From positions 1,116,001-1,180,000 of the forward strand of contig NZ_JAERRG010000001.1 in NCBI RefSeq assembly GCF_016741935.1: a stretch of 64,000 nucleotides of DNA, read 5' to 3'. How positions within the stretch are numbered: position 1 is the stretch's first letter; each line of letters starts with the position of its first letter. The position numbers and the translations under genes were made by a program. The stretch comes from Streptomyces endocoffeicus (GTDB lineage Bacteria; Actinomycetota; Actinomycetes; Streptomycetales; Streptomycetaceae). Shown one piece after another: positions 8,596 through 19,720 of the stretch. The notes beneath the pieces were generated by a model. It was not told the DNA's origin, made no database searches, and saw only the letters and a list, made by a program, of their open reading frames with translations.

Positions 8596-9750
8596 TTACG
8601 CGCCGTCCGCCGCGAGTGCCCGCAGCAGGCCGACGGTCAGCGCGGTACGGGCCGGGATCGGGGCGAGCACGGTGTGTTCGTGGCGGGCGTGGGCGCCGGA
8701 GCCGAGGGCACCGAGGCCGTCGAGGACGGGACGGCCGAGCGCGGAGACGAAGTTGCCGTCACTGGCACCGCCGACCGCGGTCTCCTCCAGCTCCCAGCCG
8801 TGTTCCGCGGCGATCGCGTGGGCCCGCTCGAACAACCGGCGGGACGGGCCGCCCGGAACCATCGGCGGACGGTTCCACTCACCGCTGACGGTCAGCCGCA
8901 CCCGCTGGTCGGAGGGGGTGAGGGCGTGCAGCGCGGCGTCGATCCGCTTCATCTCCTCCGGTTCGGCGATCCGGATGTCGATGCCGCAACTCGCCCGTGC
9001 TGCGATCACGTTCCGCCCCGTGCCGCCTTGAATCAGCCCCACGTTCACCGTGGTCCCCCGCTCCGGGGCGCCGAGCGCGGTGATCCGCGGGACGATCTCG
9101 GCCAGCGCGTGGATGGCGCTCGCGCCCGCGAACGGGTCGAGACCCGCGTGCGATTCGAGGCCGTGGGCCGTCACATCGAACAGTCCGACGCCCTTGCGGG
9201 AGGTCTTGAGCGCCCCGTCCAGCGACGCCTCGAAGACCAGGGTGGCCAGGACGTCCTCGCTGAGCCGCTCGATATGGCGCCGGGAGGCGGGGCTGCCGAT
9301 CTCCTCGTCGCCGTTGAGCAGCAGCCGCACCGAGGGGTGGGGAAGCGCCAGTTCACGCAGCAGCCGCAGGGTCCAGACGGCCTGCACCAGGCCCGTCTTC
9401 ATGTCGAAGACACCGGGACCGCTCGCCCGGCCGTCCTCGACCTCGAAGGGCCATTCGGCGAGCGTTCCGGCCGGCCACACCGTGTCGTAGTGGCACAGCA
9501 TCAGCACGGTGCCGGGTGCCGTGCCGCGATAGGTCAGGGCGAGCACATCGCCGTGCGGTCCGCAGTCGTGGCGCTCGGTTCCGTCCGGCTCACCGAGCCG
9601 GTTGACGACCCAGCCGCCGATCGTGGCGAGTCCGGCGTCCAGCAGCCGCTTGTCGTTGCTCGGCGTCTCCAGTTCCACCAGTGTCCGTAGGTCTTCGATC
9701 ATCTCGGGCAGCGCCTGGGCGGTGGCGGCGGCGAGATCGGAGGGGGTCAT
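8596..9750 (-). CDS. M20-family metallopeptidase (glutamate carboxypeptidase-like)
   Basis: The 384-aa product resembles carboxypeptidase G2-type M20 enzymes. Metal ligands and catalytic residues are recognisable: HYDTVW (first metal His/Asp), SGPGVFDMKTG, NGDEEIGS (catalytic Glu pair), a dimerisation domain beginning around GLESHAGLDPFAGAS, and a C-terminal HARHEHT. It follows the AbgT transporter gene with a 50-base gap on the same strand. Members hydrolyse a C-terminal glutamate from folate-like or p-aminobenzoyl-glutamate substrates, which fits the transporter. The substrate is inferred from this context. Confidence 0.85.
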   Translation of the reverse strand: MTPSDLAAATAQALPEMIEDLRTLVELETPSNDKRLLDAGLATIGGWVVNRLGEPDGTERHDCGPHGDVLALTYRGTAPGTVLMLCHYDTVWPAGTLAEWPFEVEDGRASGPGVFDMKTGLVQAVWTLRLLRELALPHPSVRLLLNGDEEIGSPASRRHIERLSEDVLATLVFEASLDGALKTSRKGVGLFDVTAHGLESHAGLDPFAGASAIHALAEIVPRITALGAPERGTTVNVGLIQGGTGRNVIAARASCGIDIRIAEPEEMKRIDAALHALTPSDQRVRLTVSGEWNRPPMVPGGPSRRLFERAHAIAAEHGWELEETAVGGASDGNFVSALGRPVLDGLGALGSGAHARHEHTVLAPIPARTALTVGLLRALAADGA

Positions 9751-9800
9751 GCGAGGGGGATCCTTCCCGGGGGTGGCGGGGGTGAGGGAGCGGCTGGGGA

Positions 9801-11444
9801 TCAGCGGACGGGCGCGCCGGGGCCGAGCGGAATGCCCAGCGCCCACCAGACGTAGAAGAGCAGGGTCCAGGCCACCAGCATGGCCACGGACAGCGGCAGG
9901 GTCAGCGAGGCGAGGGTGCCGATTCCGGCGGAGCGCCGGTAGCGCTGGAGGAAGCCGAGCGCCATGACGAAGTAGGCGCTCATCGGGGTGATGGCGTTGG
10001 TGCAGGAGTCGGCGATGCGGTAGACGGCCTGGGTGGCCTCCGGGGGGATGTGCAGCAGCATCAGCATCGGCACGAAGACCGGGGCCACCAGCGCCCACAT
10101 GGCCGAGCCGCTGGTCATCGCCAGATTGATCACCGTGCACACCACCACGATGCCGAGGAAGGCGACCGGGCCGGTGACCCCGAGGTCCTTCAGCAGATCG
10201 GCGCCGCGGATGGCGAGCACCTGGCCGACGCCGGTCCACTTGAAGTAGGCGAGGAACTGGGAGATGGCGAAGAACAGCACCAGGATGGGGGCCATCTCCC
10301 GCATGCCCTGCGCCATGAAGTCCGGGATGTCCCGGCCGCCACGGACGGTACCGGCCGCACGCCCGTAGACCGCGCCGAGGAGGGCGAAGAGCAGTCCGAG
10401 CACCACGGCGATACCGGAGAGCACGGGCGATTCGACGATGCTGCCGCCCTCGCCGCGCAGCGGTGACCCGGTGGGGATCATCGCCACCACGATCACCGTG
10501 AGGTAGATGGCGAGGGTGGCGGCGGCGCGGCGCAGCCCGCGGCGCTCCTCGGGTGCCAGGGCGAGCTCGACATCCCCGGTGGCCTTCGCGGTGGCTTCCC
10601 CGTCCGCGGTGGTTTTCGCGGTGGCTTCCCCGTCCGCCTCCTCGGGCTCGGGCGGAAGCGCCGCCACCCGCTTCACCAGCACCTTCTCGGTGACAAAGGT
10701 GATCACGGCGGCCAGCACCACCGAGGAGGCGAGGGAGAAGAAGTAGTTGGACAGCGGGGTGACGACATAGCCGGGGTCCACGGTGTGCGCGGCGGCCGTG
10801 GTCAGCCCGGACAGCACCGCGTCCATCGGGGTGATCAGCGGGCTGGCGTCATAGCCCGCCGATACGCCGACGAAGGCCACGACGATCCCCAGCAGCGGAC
10901 TGCGCCCGATGGCCCGGAAGGCCAGTCCGCCCAGGGGGACCAGCGCCACATAGGCGGCGTCGGACGCGATATGGGCGACCATCGCGGTGAAGGCCAGCGC
11001 GAAGGTCATCCAGCGCGCCGGGACCTTGGCGACACCGGCCCGCAGCATCGCCGCGAGCAGCCCCGACCGGTCGGCGACGGCGACACCGAGCATGACGACC
11101 AGGATGGTGCCGAGCGGTGGGAAGGTGGCGTAGTTGGTGATCGCGTCGTTGATCATCGACCGCACCCCGTCGACCGAGATCAGGCTGCGCACCGCCACGG
11201 TCTTGTCCCCCGCCGGGTCGACCGCGGAGACGTCCGCGGTGGCGAGCCCCCAGCTGATCAGCGCGAGGAAGGCGCTGAGGATCGCGAACAGCCAGAAGGG
11301 ATGGGGAAGTCTGTTGCCCGCGCGCTCGACGGCGCCGAGCACCCGGAGCAGTGCGGACAGCGCGGCCGAGGAGTCCCCGGGCGCGTCGGGAGGCGGTTTG
11401 CCGGGGGTGTTGTCGGGTGTGGTCGTGGTGTCGTTGGAACTCAC
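9801..11444 (-). CDS. AbgT-family transporter
   Basis: The 547-aa product is an integral membrane protein starting at GTG 11444, preceded by AAGGAG; an ATG at 11513 is possible but lacks a site. It has about a dozen hydrophobic segments and family-typical stretches: AERAGNRLPHPFWLF-like N-terminus, GVSAGYDASPLITPMDAVLSG, and SCTNAITPMSAYFVMALGF near the end. A hydrophilic insert (about residues 260-300) carries an imperfect repeat (DGEATAK twice). AbgT imports p-aminobenzoyl-glutamate in E. coli, and some relatives export sulfonamides. The M20 peptidase gene downstream favours an uptake-and-hydrolysis pair. Confidence 0.9.
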   Translation of the reverse strand: MSSNDTTTTPDNTPGKPPPDAPGDSSAALSALLRVLGAVERAGNRLPHPFWLFAILSAFLALISWGLATADVSAVDPAGDKTVAVRSLISVDGVRSMINDAITNYATFPPLGTILVVMLGVAVADRSGLLAAMLRAGVAKVPARWMTFALAFTAMVAHIASDAAYVALVPLGGLAFRAIGRSPLLGIVVAFVGVSAGYDASPLITPMDAVLSGLTTAAAHTVDPGYVVTPLSNYFFSLASSVVLAAVITFVTEKVLVKRVAALPPEPEEADGEATAKTTADGEATAKATGDVELALAPEERRGLRRAAATLAIYLTVIVVAMIPTGSPLRGEGGSIVESPVLSGIAVVLGLLFALLGAVYGRAAGTVRGGRDIPDFMAQGMREMAPILVLFFAISQFLAYFKWTGVGQVLAIRGADLLKDLGVTGPVAFLGIVVVCTVINLAMTSGSAMWALVAPVFVPMLMLLHIPPEATQAVYRIADSCTNAITPMSAYFVMALGFLQRYRRSAGIGTLASLTLPLSVAMLVAWTLLFYVWWALGIPLGPGAPVR

Positions 11445-11579
11445 CGTCCGCACTCCTTCGTCGATGACGCAGTAGTGGTCGTCCATTAGAGGAGGCTTGG
11501 CGGAATGAGGCAAGAGGAAGAGTCATTACGCAAGAATGATTCACGCCTGAAGCACCAATCGCACGATAGGTTCGTAACC

Positions 11580-12593
11580 ATGGCAGCCGATCCCTCCACC
11601 CCACCGGTGCTCGACGACGCCGACCTCGATCTGGTGGCCGCCCTGCAGGTGGCGCCGAGGGCGCCGCTGAGCGCGCTGGCCGAGGTGCTCGGCAGCTCCG
11701 CCAGCACCGTCGGCCGCCGGCTGGCCCGGCTCGAGGAGGAGCGGCTGCTGCGGGTGATCGGGCAGGTGGAGTGGCCGATGCTGGCCGAGGGCAACCCCCT
11801 GCACATCTGGGTGGCCACGGCCCCGGGGCAGGCGTGGGAGGTGGCCCGGCAGCTGTCCGAGCTGCCCGAGATCCCGTTCGTCGCCACGACCACGGGCCAC
11901 GCGGATGTCTACTGCTCCCTGCACGCCACCCGGCGCGACCGGGCACGTGAGCTGCTGATGACACGGATCCCGTCCGTCCCCGGTGTGCGGTCGGCCCATA
12001 CCGAGCTGGTGCTGCGGGCGACGGCGAAGTCCGACGCGTGGCGGCTGCGGCGGCTGGACGACGCCCAGCTGCGGGCGTTGCGGGAGGTCGCCGATCCGGT
12101 GGAGGAGCCCGCGTCCGTCACCGGGTTCGGCGACGATGAGCTGCGGGCCATGGAGCTGCTGCGCCAGGACGGGCGGGCGAGCGCCGCCGAAGTGGCGCGC
12201 GGGCTCGGCATCAGCCGGTCCACCGCCTACCGGCTGACCCAGTCGCTCCTCCAGCGCGGACTGGTGCGGCCCCGCGTGGAGATCGAACCGGCGCTGCTCG
12301 GCCATCCGCTGGAGGTCGTGATCGAACTGCATGCCGCGCCCGGGGCCATCCAGGAGGTGGCCGACGCGCTGGCCCGGCATCCCTCGGCGCGCTATGTCTC
12401 GATCGTGGCGGGCACCTCCTCGGTGATCCACCACGGGGTGTTCCGGGACGAGGACGGCCTGGCCGAGCTGCTCACCCGCGATCTGGCGACGCTCCCCGGC
12501 ATCACCGCCTGCGAGGTGTCGGTGGTCCTCGATGTGCTGCGCCGGTACTGGATCGGCCGTACGGACGGAAGACTGCTGAGCCAGGACCGATGA
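11580..12593 (+). CDS. Double Lrp/AsnC-family regulator
   Basis: The 337-aa product contains two tandem Lrp/AsnC modules. The first has an HTH at residues ~15-60 (LDLVAALQVAPRAPLSALAE, SASTVGRRLARLEEE) and the second at ~190-240 (LRAMELLRQDGRASAAEVAR, SRSTAYRLTQSLLQRG), each followed by a ligand-binding-like part. It is divergent from the AbgT gene with 135 bases between starts and is the likely local regulator of the AbgT/M20 unit. An ATG at 11505 in frame would lengthen it by 25 residues; 11580 is preferred for its conserved start of domain. Confidence 0.86.
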   Translation: MAADPSTPPVLDDADLDLVAALQVAPRAPLSALAEVLGSSASTVGRRLARLEEERLLRVIGQVEWPMLAEGNPLHIWVATAPGQAWEVARQLSELPEIPFVATTTGHADVYCSLHATRRDRARELLMTRIPSVPGVRSAHTELVLRATAKSDAWRLRRLDDAQLRALREVADPVEEPASVTGFGDDELRAMELLRQDGRASAAEVARGLGISRSTAYRLTQSLLQRGLVRPRVEIEPALLGHPLEVVIELHAAPGAIQEVADALARHPSARYVSIVAGTSSVIHHGVFRDEDGLAELLTRDLATLPGITACEVSVVLDVLRRYWIGRTDGRLLSQDR

Positions 12594-12669
12594 GTTCCGC
12601 GCGGCGCGCCGGTCCAAGAGGTGAAACAGGGGGCGACGCCGTCCCGCCCCCGCTCACCGAGGAGACACC

Positions 12670-13080
12670 ATGAGCAGCAACGAGATCACCATCAGCCGGG
12701 ACCTGGACGCACCGCGCGAGACCGTGTGGCGGGTGTGGACCGAGCCGGAGTACTTCGCCCGCTGGTTCGGCGCCGCGCCGGAGTCCGTCGACCTCGACGT
12801 CCGTCCGGGAGGCGCCTGGAGAGCGACCGTCGCCACGCCCGGGGGCGAGATGCCGATGCGCGGTGTCTACCGCGAGGTGGCCGGCCGGGAGCGGCTGGTG
12901 TGGACGCTGGACCTGCCGCAGGGCGCGATGGAGATGACCGCCACCTTCGCCGATCTGGACGGCGGCCGGACCCGGGTGGTGCTCCGGCAGCCGGCCCCGC
13001 CGCAGGAGCAGTGCGCCCAGGCCGAGGAGGGTGCCGCCCAGCTGCTGGACGCCTTCGCCAAGGTGCTCGCGTCGGTCTGA
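12670..13080 (+). CDS. SRPBCC/AHSA1-like domain protein
   Basis: The 136-aa product is a single START-like (AHSA1/CalC) domain. It opens with EITISRDLDAPRETVWRVWT, continues with WFGAAPESVDLDVRPGGAW, and includes the ERLVWTLDLPQGAMEMTATF strand and a C-terminal amphipathic helix (AEEGAAQLLDAFAKVLA). GAGGAGAC precedes the ATG. The family binds small hydrophobic ligands or acts in stress responses; the ligand here is unknown. It stands alone between the Lrp-type regulator and the convergent MOSC gene. Confidence 0.85.
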   Translation: MSSNEITISRDLDAPRETVWRVWTEPEYFARWFGAAPESVDLDVRPGGAWRATVATPGGEMPMRGVYREVAGRERLVWTLDLPQGAMEMTATFADLDGGRTRVVLRQPAPPQEQCAQAEEGAAQLLDAFAKVLASV

Positions 13081-13090
13081 GCGGTCCCGG

Positions 13091-13924
13091 TCACTCCCCC
13101 GGCGGCGGCCCGTCCCACTCGATGACGTCCACCTCGTCACCCACGGCCAGTTTTCCGGCGCGGATCACGGAGAACTGGCAGCCGAACAGGGTGGCGCCGC
13201 CGGGGCCGCGCCGGTAGCCGGCCATGGTGCGCAGCGGCTCCGGGCCCGCCTTGACGCCCTCGCTCTGCTCGACCGTCGTCACGACGCACCGGGCGGTGTG
13301 CTTGGCGAAGCCCAGCTCGGCTCCGCCGACGGCGATCCTGCGGACCCGGTCCTCCCGGTGGGGTTCGTCCCATCCGCCGATCACGATGCCGGGGCGGAAG
13401 CGCTCCATCGGCAGCGCCGCGCCACCCGCCTCGGCGATCCGCTCGTTCAGCCCGTCCAGGCTGGCCCGGGAGACGATGTGCACCGCGGCGCTGTCGGCGT
13501 ACCCGCAGGTGCCGGGGATCCATCCGTCGGTCACCCGGTCGTGCTCCGGGGGCACCCGCACCAGCCTGCTCGGCGCGCCCAGGAACCGGGAAAGCCACGT
13601 GGCGGCGTCCTCGCCCTGGTCGATGCCGAGGTAGGGCGTGTCGAACACGGTGACCTCGCGCCGCGCGGAGGTGGTGTCGATGTGGATGGCCACCCCGCCC
13701 TCGCCGGGTGCGGACAGGGTGAGCCGGGTGCCGTGCGGGTCGATGGCGGGGCGGATGACGGCGAGCCGGGGATCCCGCCGCTGAGTGCGGCACTCTCCGT
13801 CCTCACCGATGACCATGAAGCTGCGGTCGTGTTCCAGACCCGCCTCCGTCAGCAGCGCCTCGGACAGGGGAACGCCCGCGCAGCCCTTGACGGGATAGCA
13901 GGTCAGCTCGACAACGGTGGCCAC
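13091..13924 (-). CDS. MOSC domain protein
   Basis: The 277-aa product combines an N-terminal MOSC_N beta barrel (residues ~1-115, ELTCYPVKGCAGVPLSEALL) with a C-terminal MOSC domain. It includes MERFRPGIVIGG and RCVVTTVEQSEG, whose cysteine corresponds to the molybdenum-cofactor ligand position in mARC-like proteins. The C-terminus has LFGCQFSVIRAGKLAVGDEV. Members include mARC/YcbX-type N-hydroxylated-substrate reductases. The stop is 10 bases from the convergent AHSA1-like gene. No electron-transfer partner is nearby. Confidence 0.87.
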   Translation of the reverse strand: MATVVELTCYPVKGCAGVPLSEALLTEAGLEHDRSFMVIGEDGECRTQRRDPRLAVIRPAIDPHGTRLTLSAPGEGGVAIHIDTTSARREVTVFDTPYLGIDQGEDAATWLSRFLGAPSRLVRVPPEHDRVTDGWIPGTCGYADSAAVHIVSRASLDGLNERIAEAGGAALPMERFRPGIVIGGWDEPHREDRVRRIAVGGAELGFAKHTARCVVTTVEQSEGVKAGPEPLRTMAGYRRGPGGATLFGCQFSVIRAGKLAVGDEVDVIEWDGPPPGE

Positions 13925-16638
<2,714 letters not shown>

Positions 16639-16695
16639 CGCCACACACCGGACGCATCGCGTCCGCACGGTCCATCTCCGAGGGGTGGGGGAAGG

Positions 16696-16729
16696 GGAGG
16701 CCGCCCGAGGCACGGCTCGGGCGGCCTCC
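16696..16729. terminator. Bidirectional hairpin terminator
   Basis: A perfect 14-bp stem (GGAGGCCGCCCGAG and its complement) with a 6-base loop lies between the convergent Rpf-type and DUF429 genes. Confidence 0.75.
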
Positions 16730-16750
16730 CGCCATCCGTACGGGGACCGG

Positions 16751-17485
16751 TCAGTACCAGATCGCGACGGGCAGCCCGGTCTCCGCCGTCTGAGGCGGAT
16801 CGGGCAGGCTCCGGGCGGCCTGGAGCGCGATGCGCCGCGCGCTCCAGGCCGCCGCCGCGGCGTCCAGGACGTCGTCGGGCGGCACCCGCCCGGCCGGTCC
16901 GAGGTCGTCGGGCAGGACGATGCCCTGGCCCTCCAGCAGCCGGCGGCGCACGGCCTGGCCGTTCCAGCTCTTCTTGCTCCAGGGCACGGGCCGCCCCTCG
17001 TCCAGGGCGGCGAAGGAGACCTCGGGATGGACCTCGTACAGCCGGTGGTCGCCCCCGTCGCGGCAGGCGTTGGCCTCGCGCAGCTTCGCGGCCAGCCCCC
17101 ACGACTGACGGCTCAGCCCCTTCTTGGCCACCCGTCGGCAGACCGCGTTGGCCTCGTCGTAGTCGGCCGCCTCCCAGACCTCGCGCGGCGGTACGGAGAA
17201 GACCCGGGAGCGGTGCGGGGCCACCATCGCGGTGGCCAGGGCGTCGGCCTCCCGCCATCCCTCCGCCAGCAGCCCCAGCGGCATGTCGACCGCCACCACG
17301 GCGGCGTCCGGAACCCGCCCGAGCAGTTCGCTCAGCGCCTCGGCGGTGTCGGCCCCGGCGAAGCGGCCCTCCTCGTCCAGGGTCACGGCCACCCAGCCGG
17401 TGCGGCAGGCGTCCACCCCCACGACGGGCGATTCCGCGCATCCGGGTGCGGGCGGAGTGTGAAAAGCATCGCTACGGGAACCCAT
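16751..17485 (-). CDS. DUF429 domain protein
   Basis: The 244-aa product has the RNase H-like DUF429 layout: VVGVDACRTGWVAVTLDEEG near the start, VVAVDMPLGLLAEG, RVFSVPPREVWEAADYDEAN, and a C-terminal LPDDLGPAGRVPPDDVLDAAAAAWSA. The aspartates in GVDA, VDMP and DVLDAA match the conserved acidic positions of this family. The function is not established. The start at 17485 is the first ATG giving the N-terminal strand, and the gene is divergent from the formate-dehydrogenase remnant. Confidence 0.85.
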   Translation of the reverse strand: MGSRSDAFHTPPAPGCAESPVVGVDACRTGWVAVTLDEEGRFAGADTAEALSELLGRVPDAAVVAVDMPLGLLAEGWREADALATAMVAPHRSRVFSVPPREVWEAADYDEANAVCRRVAKKGLSRQSWGLAAKLREANACRDGGDHRLYEVHPEVSFAALDEGRPVPWSKKSWNGQAVRRRLLEGQGIVLPDDLGPAGRVPPDDVLDAAAAAWSARRIALQAARSLPDPPQTAETGLPVAIWY

Positions 17486-17545
17486 GCGCCGTATCCGACC
17501 ACGCGGATGAGCCGGTACGGGGCAGAACGGCGGAAAAGGACGGCG

Positions 17546-17695
17546 ATGGGCGTACGTACATGGATCCAGGATTGGCCTGTCCACCCCCGGCTGACCGGAA
17601 GCGACCCGCTCGGCCGCGGCGCCGCCACCTCGGCCGCCACCCGTGAGCGGCGCGCCGGCGTCACGGTGCGGACCGGAACGGAGGTGCGGGGATGA
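17546..17695 (+). pseudogene. Formate dehydrogenase alpha subunit, 49-codon N-terminal remnant
   Basis: The 49-aa frame starts MGVRTWIQDWPV and continues RLTGSDPLGRGAA, which I recognise as the N-terminus of actinobacterial FDH-N/O-type alpha subunits (normally over 1000 aa with selenocysteine or cysteine at the Mo/W site). It ends just before the first CxxC Fe-S motif expected at about residue 53. The TGA overlaps the ATG of the beta-subunit gene (ATGA at 17692-17695). The whole catalytic part is missing while beta and NrfD subunits look intact, which suggests an internal deletion. The fragment alone cannot bind a cofactor. Confidence 0.7.
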
Positions 17696-18609
17696 CCGAC
17701 GCCTCGAAGCGCTCATCGCTGATCGGCCGCAATCTGCTGGCCGGAGCCGAACCGGATGTCGCCGGGGACGCCGGGCACGAGGACCATCCGCCCCGGGTCG
17801 GCTTCTTCACCGACACCTCGGTGTGCATCGGCTGCAAGGCGTGCGAGGTGGCGTGCAAGGAGTGGAACGCCATCCCGGAGGACGGGCTGGACTTCACCGG
17901 CATGTCCTTCGACAACACCCAGGGCCTCTCCGCCTCCACCTGGCGCCATGTGGCCTTCATCGAGCAGAACAGGCCGCTGGACCGGGACGGGGCGGGGGGC
18001 GGCGGGCGGACCGGGCTGCGGTGGCTGATGTCCTCGGACGTGTGCAAGCACTGCACCCACGCCGCGTGCCTGGACGTGTGTCCGACCGGTGCGCTGTTCC
18101 GCACCGAGTTCGGGACCGTGGTGGTCCAGGACGACGTCTGCAACGGCTGCGGCTACTGCGTGCCCGCCTGTCCGTACGGGGTCATCGACGTACGGCCCGA
18201 GGACGGCGGGGCCCACAAGTGCACCCTGTGCTACGACCGGCTGGGCGCCGGCCAGGAACCCGCGTGCGCCAAGGCGTGCCCCACCGACTCCATCCAGTTC
18301 GGGCCCCTGGACGAGCTGCGCGAGCGCGCCGCCGCCCGGGTCGAGGAGCTGCACCGGGTGGGGATCGAGGACGCGCGGCTGTACGGACACGACCCGGAGG
18401 ACGGTGTCGGCGGCGACGGCGCCTTCTTCCTGCTGCTGGACGAGCCGGAGGTGTACGGGCTGCCGCCGGACCCGGTCGTCACCACCCGGGATCTGCCCTC
18501 GATGTGGCGGCACGCGGGCGCCGCGGCCCTGACCCTGCTCGGCGGCGTGGCCGCCGTGTTCGCGGCCCAGTCCGGCGTGAGCGGGCGCCGTACCGGAAGG
18601 AGGCACTGA
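17692..18609 (+). CDS. Formate dehydrogenase beta subunit (four [4Fe-4S] ferredoxin-like)
   Basis: The 305-aa product contains four cysteine clusters in the order expected for FDH-N/O beta subunits: CIGCKACEVACKEWN, CKHCTHAACLDVCPTGAL, CNGCGYCVPACPYGVI, and CTLCYDRLGAGQEPACAKACP. A C-terminal hydrophobic segment (AGAAALTLLGGVAAVFAAQ) is a probable membrane anchor. It should pass electrons from the alpha subunit to the membrane subunit. It overlaps the alpha remnant by ATGA and the NrfD gene by one base. With alpha deleted, its partner must be encoded elsewhere or the complex is inactive. Confidence 0.93.
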   Translation: MTDASKRSSLIGRNLLAGAEPDVAGDAGHEDHPPRVGFFTDTSVCIGCKACEVACKEWNAIPEDGLDFTGMSFDNTQGLSASTWRHVAFIEQNRPLDRDGAGGGGRTGLRWLMSSDVCKHCTHAACLDVCPTGALFRTEFGTVVVQDDVCNGCGYCVPACPYGVIDVRPEDGGAHKCTLCYDRLGAGQEPACAKACPTDSIQFGPLDELRERAAARVEELHRVGIEDARLYGHDPEDGVGGDGAFFLLLDEPEVYGLPPDPVVTTRDLPSMWRHAGAAALTLLGGVAAVFAAQSGVSGRRTGRRH

Positions 18610-19694
18610 TGAGCGAGCCGGATGCCACCCGTGACGGCGTCCGCGGCGCCCGGCCGGGCCGGGACGCGCAGGTCGGCGAGGGGACGGGGGACGGCGAGCG
18701 GCGCGGACGCAAGGGCGGGAAGGGCCGCGAGGGCGGGAAGGGCCGCGAGGGCGGGAAGGGCCGCGAGGGCGAGCAGTCGATGGTCCCCGGGGCGGAGTTC
18801 ACCTCCTACTACGGGCGGCCGGTGCTCAACCTGCCCCCCTGGAACCCCCGGGACATCGCGGGCTACTTCTTCCTCGGCGGGCTCGCGGGCGCCGGGTCGG
18901 TGCTCGCGGCGGGTGCCGAGCTGACCGGCCGTCCGGCCATGGCCCGCGCGCTCAAGGTGTCCTCGATCGCCGCCCTGACCGGGTCCACCGCCGCCCTGAT
19001 CCACGACCTCGGGCGCCCCGGGCGGTTCGTCAATATGCTGCGGGTCTTCAAGCCCACCTCGCCGATGAGCGTCGGCTCATGGGTGCTGGCGGCCTACGGC
19101 CCGATGGCCGGTGCGGCCGCCGCCTCGGACGTGGCCGGGCGGCTGCCGCGCACCGGCCGGGCGGCCACGGTGGCGGCGGCCCTGCTGGGCCCGGCGGTGG
19201 CCTCGTACACGGCGGTGCTGCCCGCCAACACGGCCGTCCCCGCATGGCACGACGGCTACCGCGAACTGCCGTTCGTCTTCGTCGGCTCGGCCGCCATGGC
19301 GGCGAGCGGTATGGCCCTGCTGGCCTCGCCGGTCGCCGAGAACGCCCCGGCGCGCGGCGTCGCGCTGCTCGGTACGGCGGTGGAGACCGCCGCCGTCAAG
19401 GCCATGGAACGGCGGCTCGGGGTGGTCGCCGAGACCTACCGAGAGGGCCGGGCGGGCAAGCTGATGCGCGCCGCCGAGGTGCTTGCGGTGACGGGCGCGC
19501 TCGGCGGCGCCCTCCTCGGCCGCCGCGGCCGCCCCGCCGCGGCCCTCAGCGGCGCCGCCCTGCTGGCGGCCTCGGCGTGCACCCGTTTCGGGGTGTTCCA
19601 CGCCGGGATGCGGTCGGCGGAGGACCCGAAGTACACGGTCCTGCCCCAGCGGGAACGGCTCGAGGCGCGGCGGGAGCGGTCGGCGGACGACTGA
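18609..19694 (+). CDS. NrfD/PsrC-type membrane subunit of formate dehydrogenase
   Basis: The 361-aa product is a polysulfide reductase NrfD-like protein with about eight hydrophobic segments after residue ~85. The motifs IHDLGRPGRFVNMLRVFKPTSPMSVGSW and YTAVLPANTAVPAWHDGYRELP are typical of the family. It anchors the oxidoreductase and delivers electrons to quinone. The N-terminal ~60 residues are hydrophilic, with three near-identical GREGGK units encoded by an exact 18-bp repeat (18714-18767). The ATG overlaps the stop of the beta-subunit gene. Confidence 0.88.
   Translation: MSEPDATRDGVRGARPGRDAQVGEGTGDGERRGRKGGKGREGGKGREGGKGREGEQSMVPGAEFTSYYGRPVLNLPPWNPRDIAGYFFLGGLAGAGSVLAAGAELTGRPAMARALKVSSIAALTGSTAALIHDLGRPGRFVNMLRVFKPTSPMSVGSWVLAAYGPMAGAAAASDVAGRLPRTGRAATVAAALLGPAVASYTAVLPANTAVPAWHDGYRELPFVFVGSAAMAASGMALLASPVAENAPARGVALLGTAVETAAVKAMERRLGVVAETYREGRAGKLMRAAEVLAVTGALGGALLGRRGRPAAALSGAALLAASACTRFGVFHAGMRSAEDPKYTVLPQRERLEARRERSADD
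18714..18767 (+). repeat. 18-bp tandem repeat, three copies, inside NrfD-type gene
   Basis: Three exact copies of an 18-base unit starting GGCGGGAAGGGCC encode repeated Gly-Gly-Lys-Gly-Arg-Glu in the hydrophilic N-terminus. The unit is in frame, so copy-number change would not disrupt the protein. Confidence 0.85.
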
Positions 19695-19720
19695 CCCGCC
19701 GCCAGGAGCATCGAGGGCTA

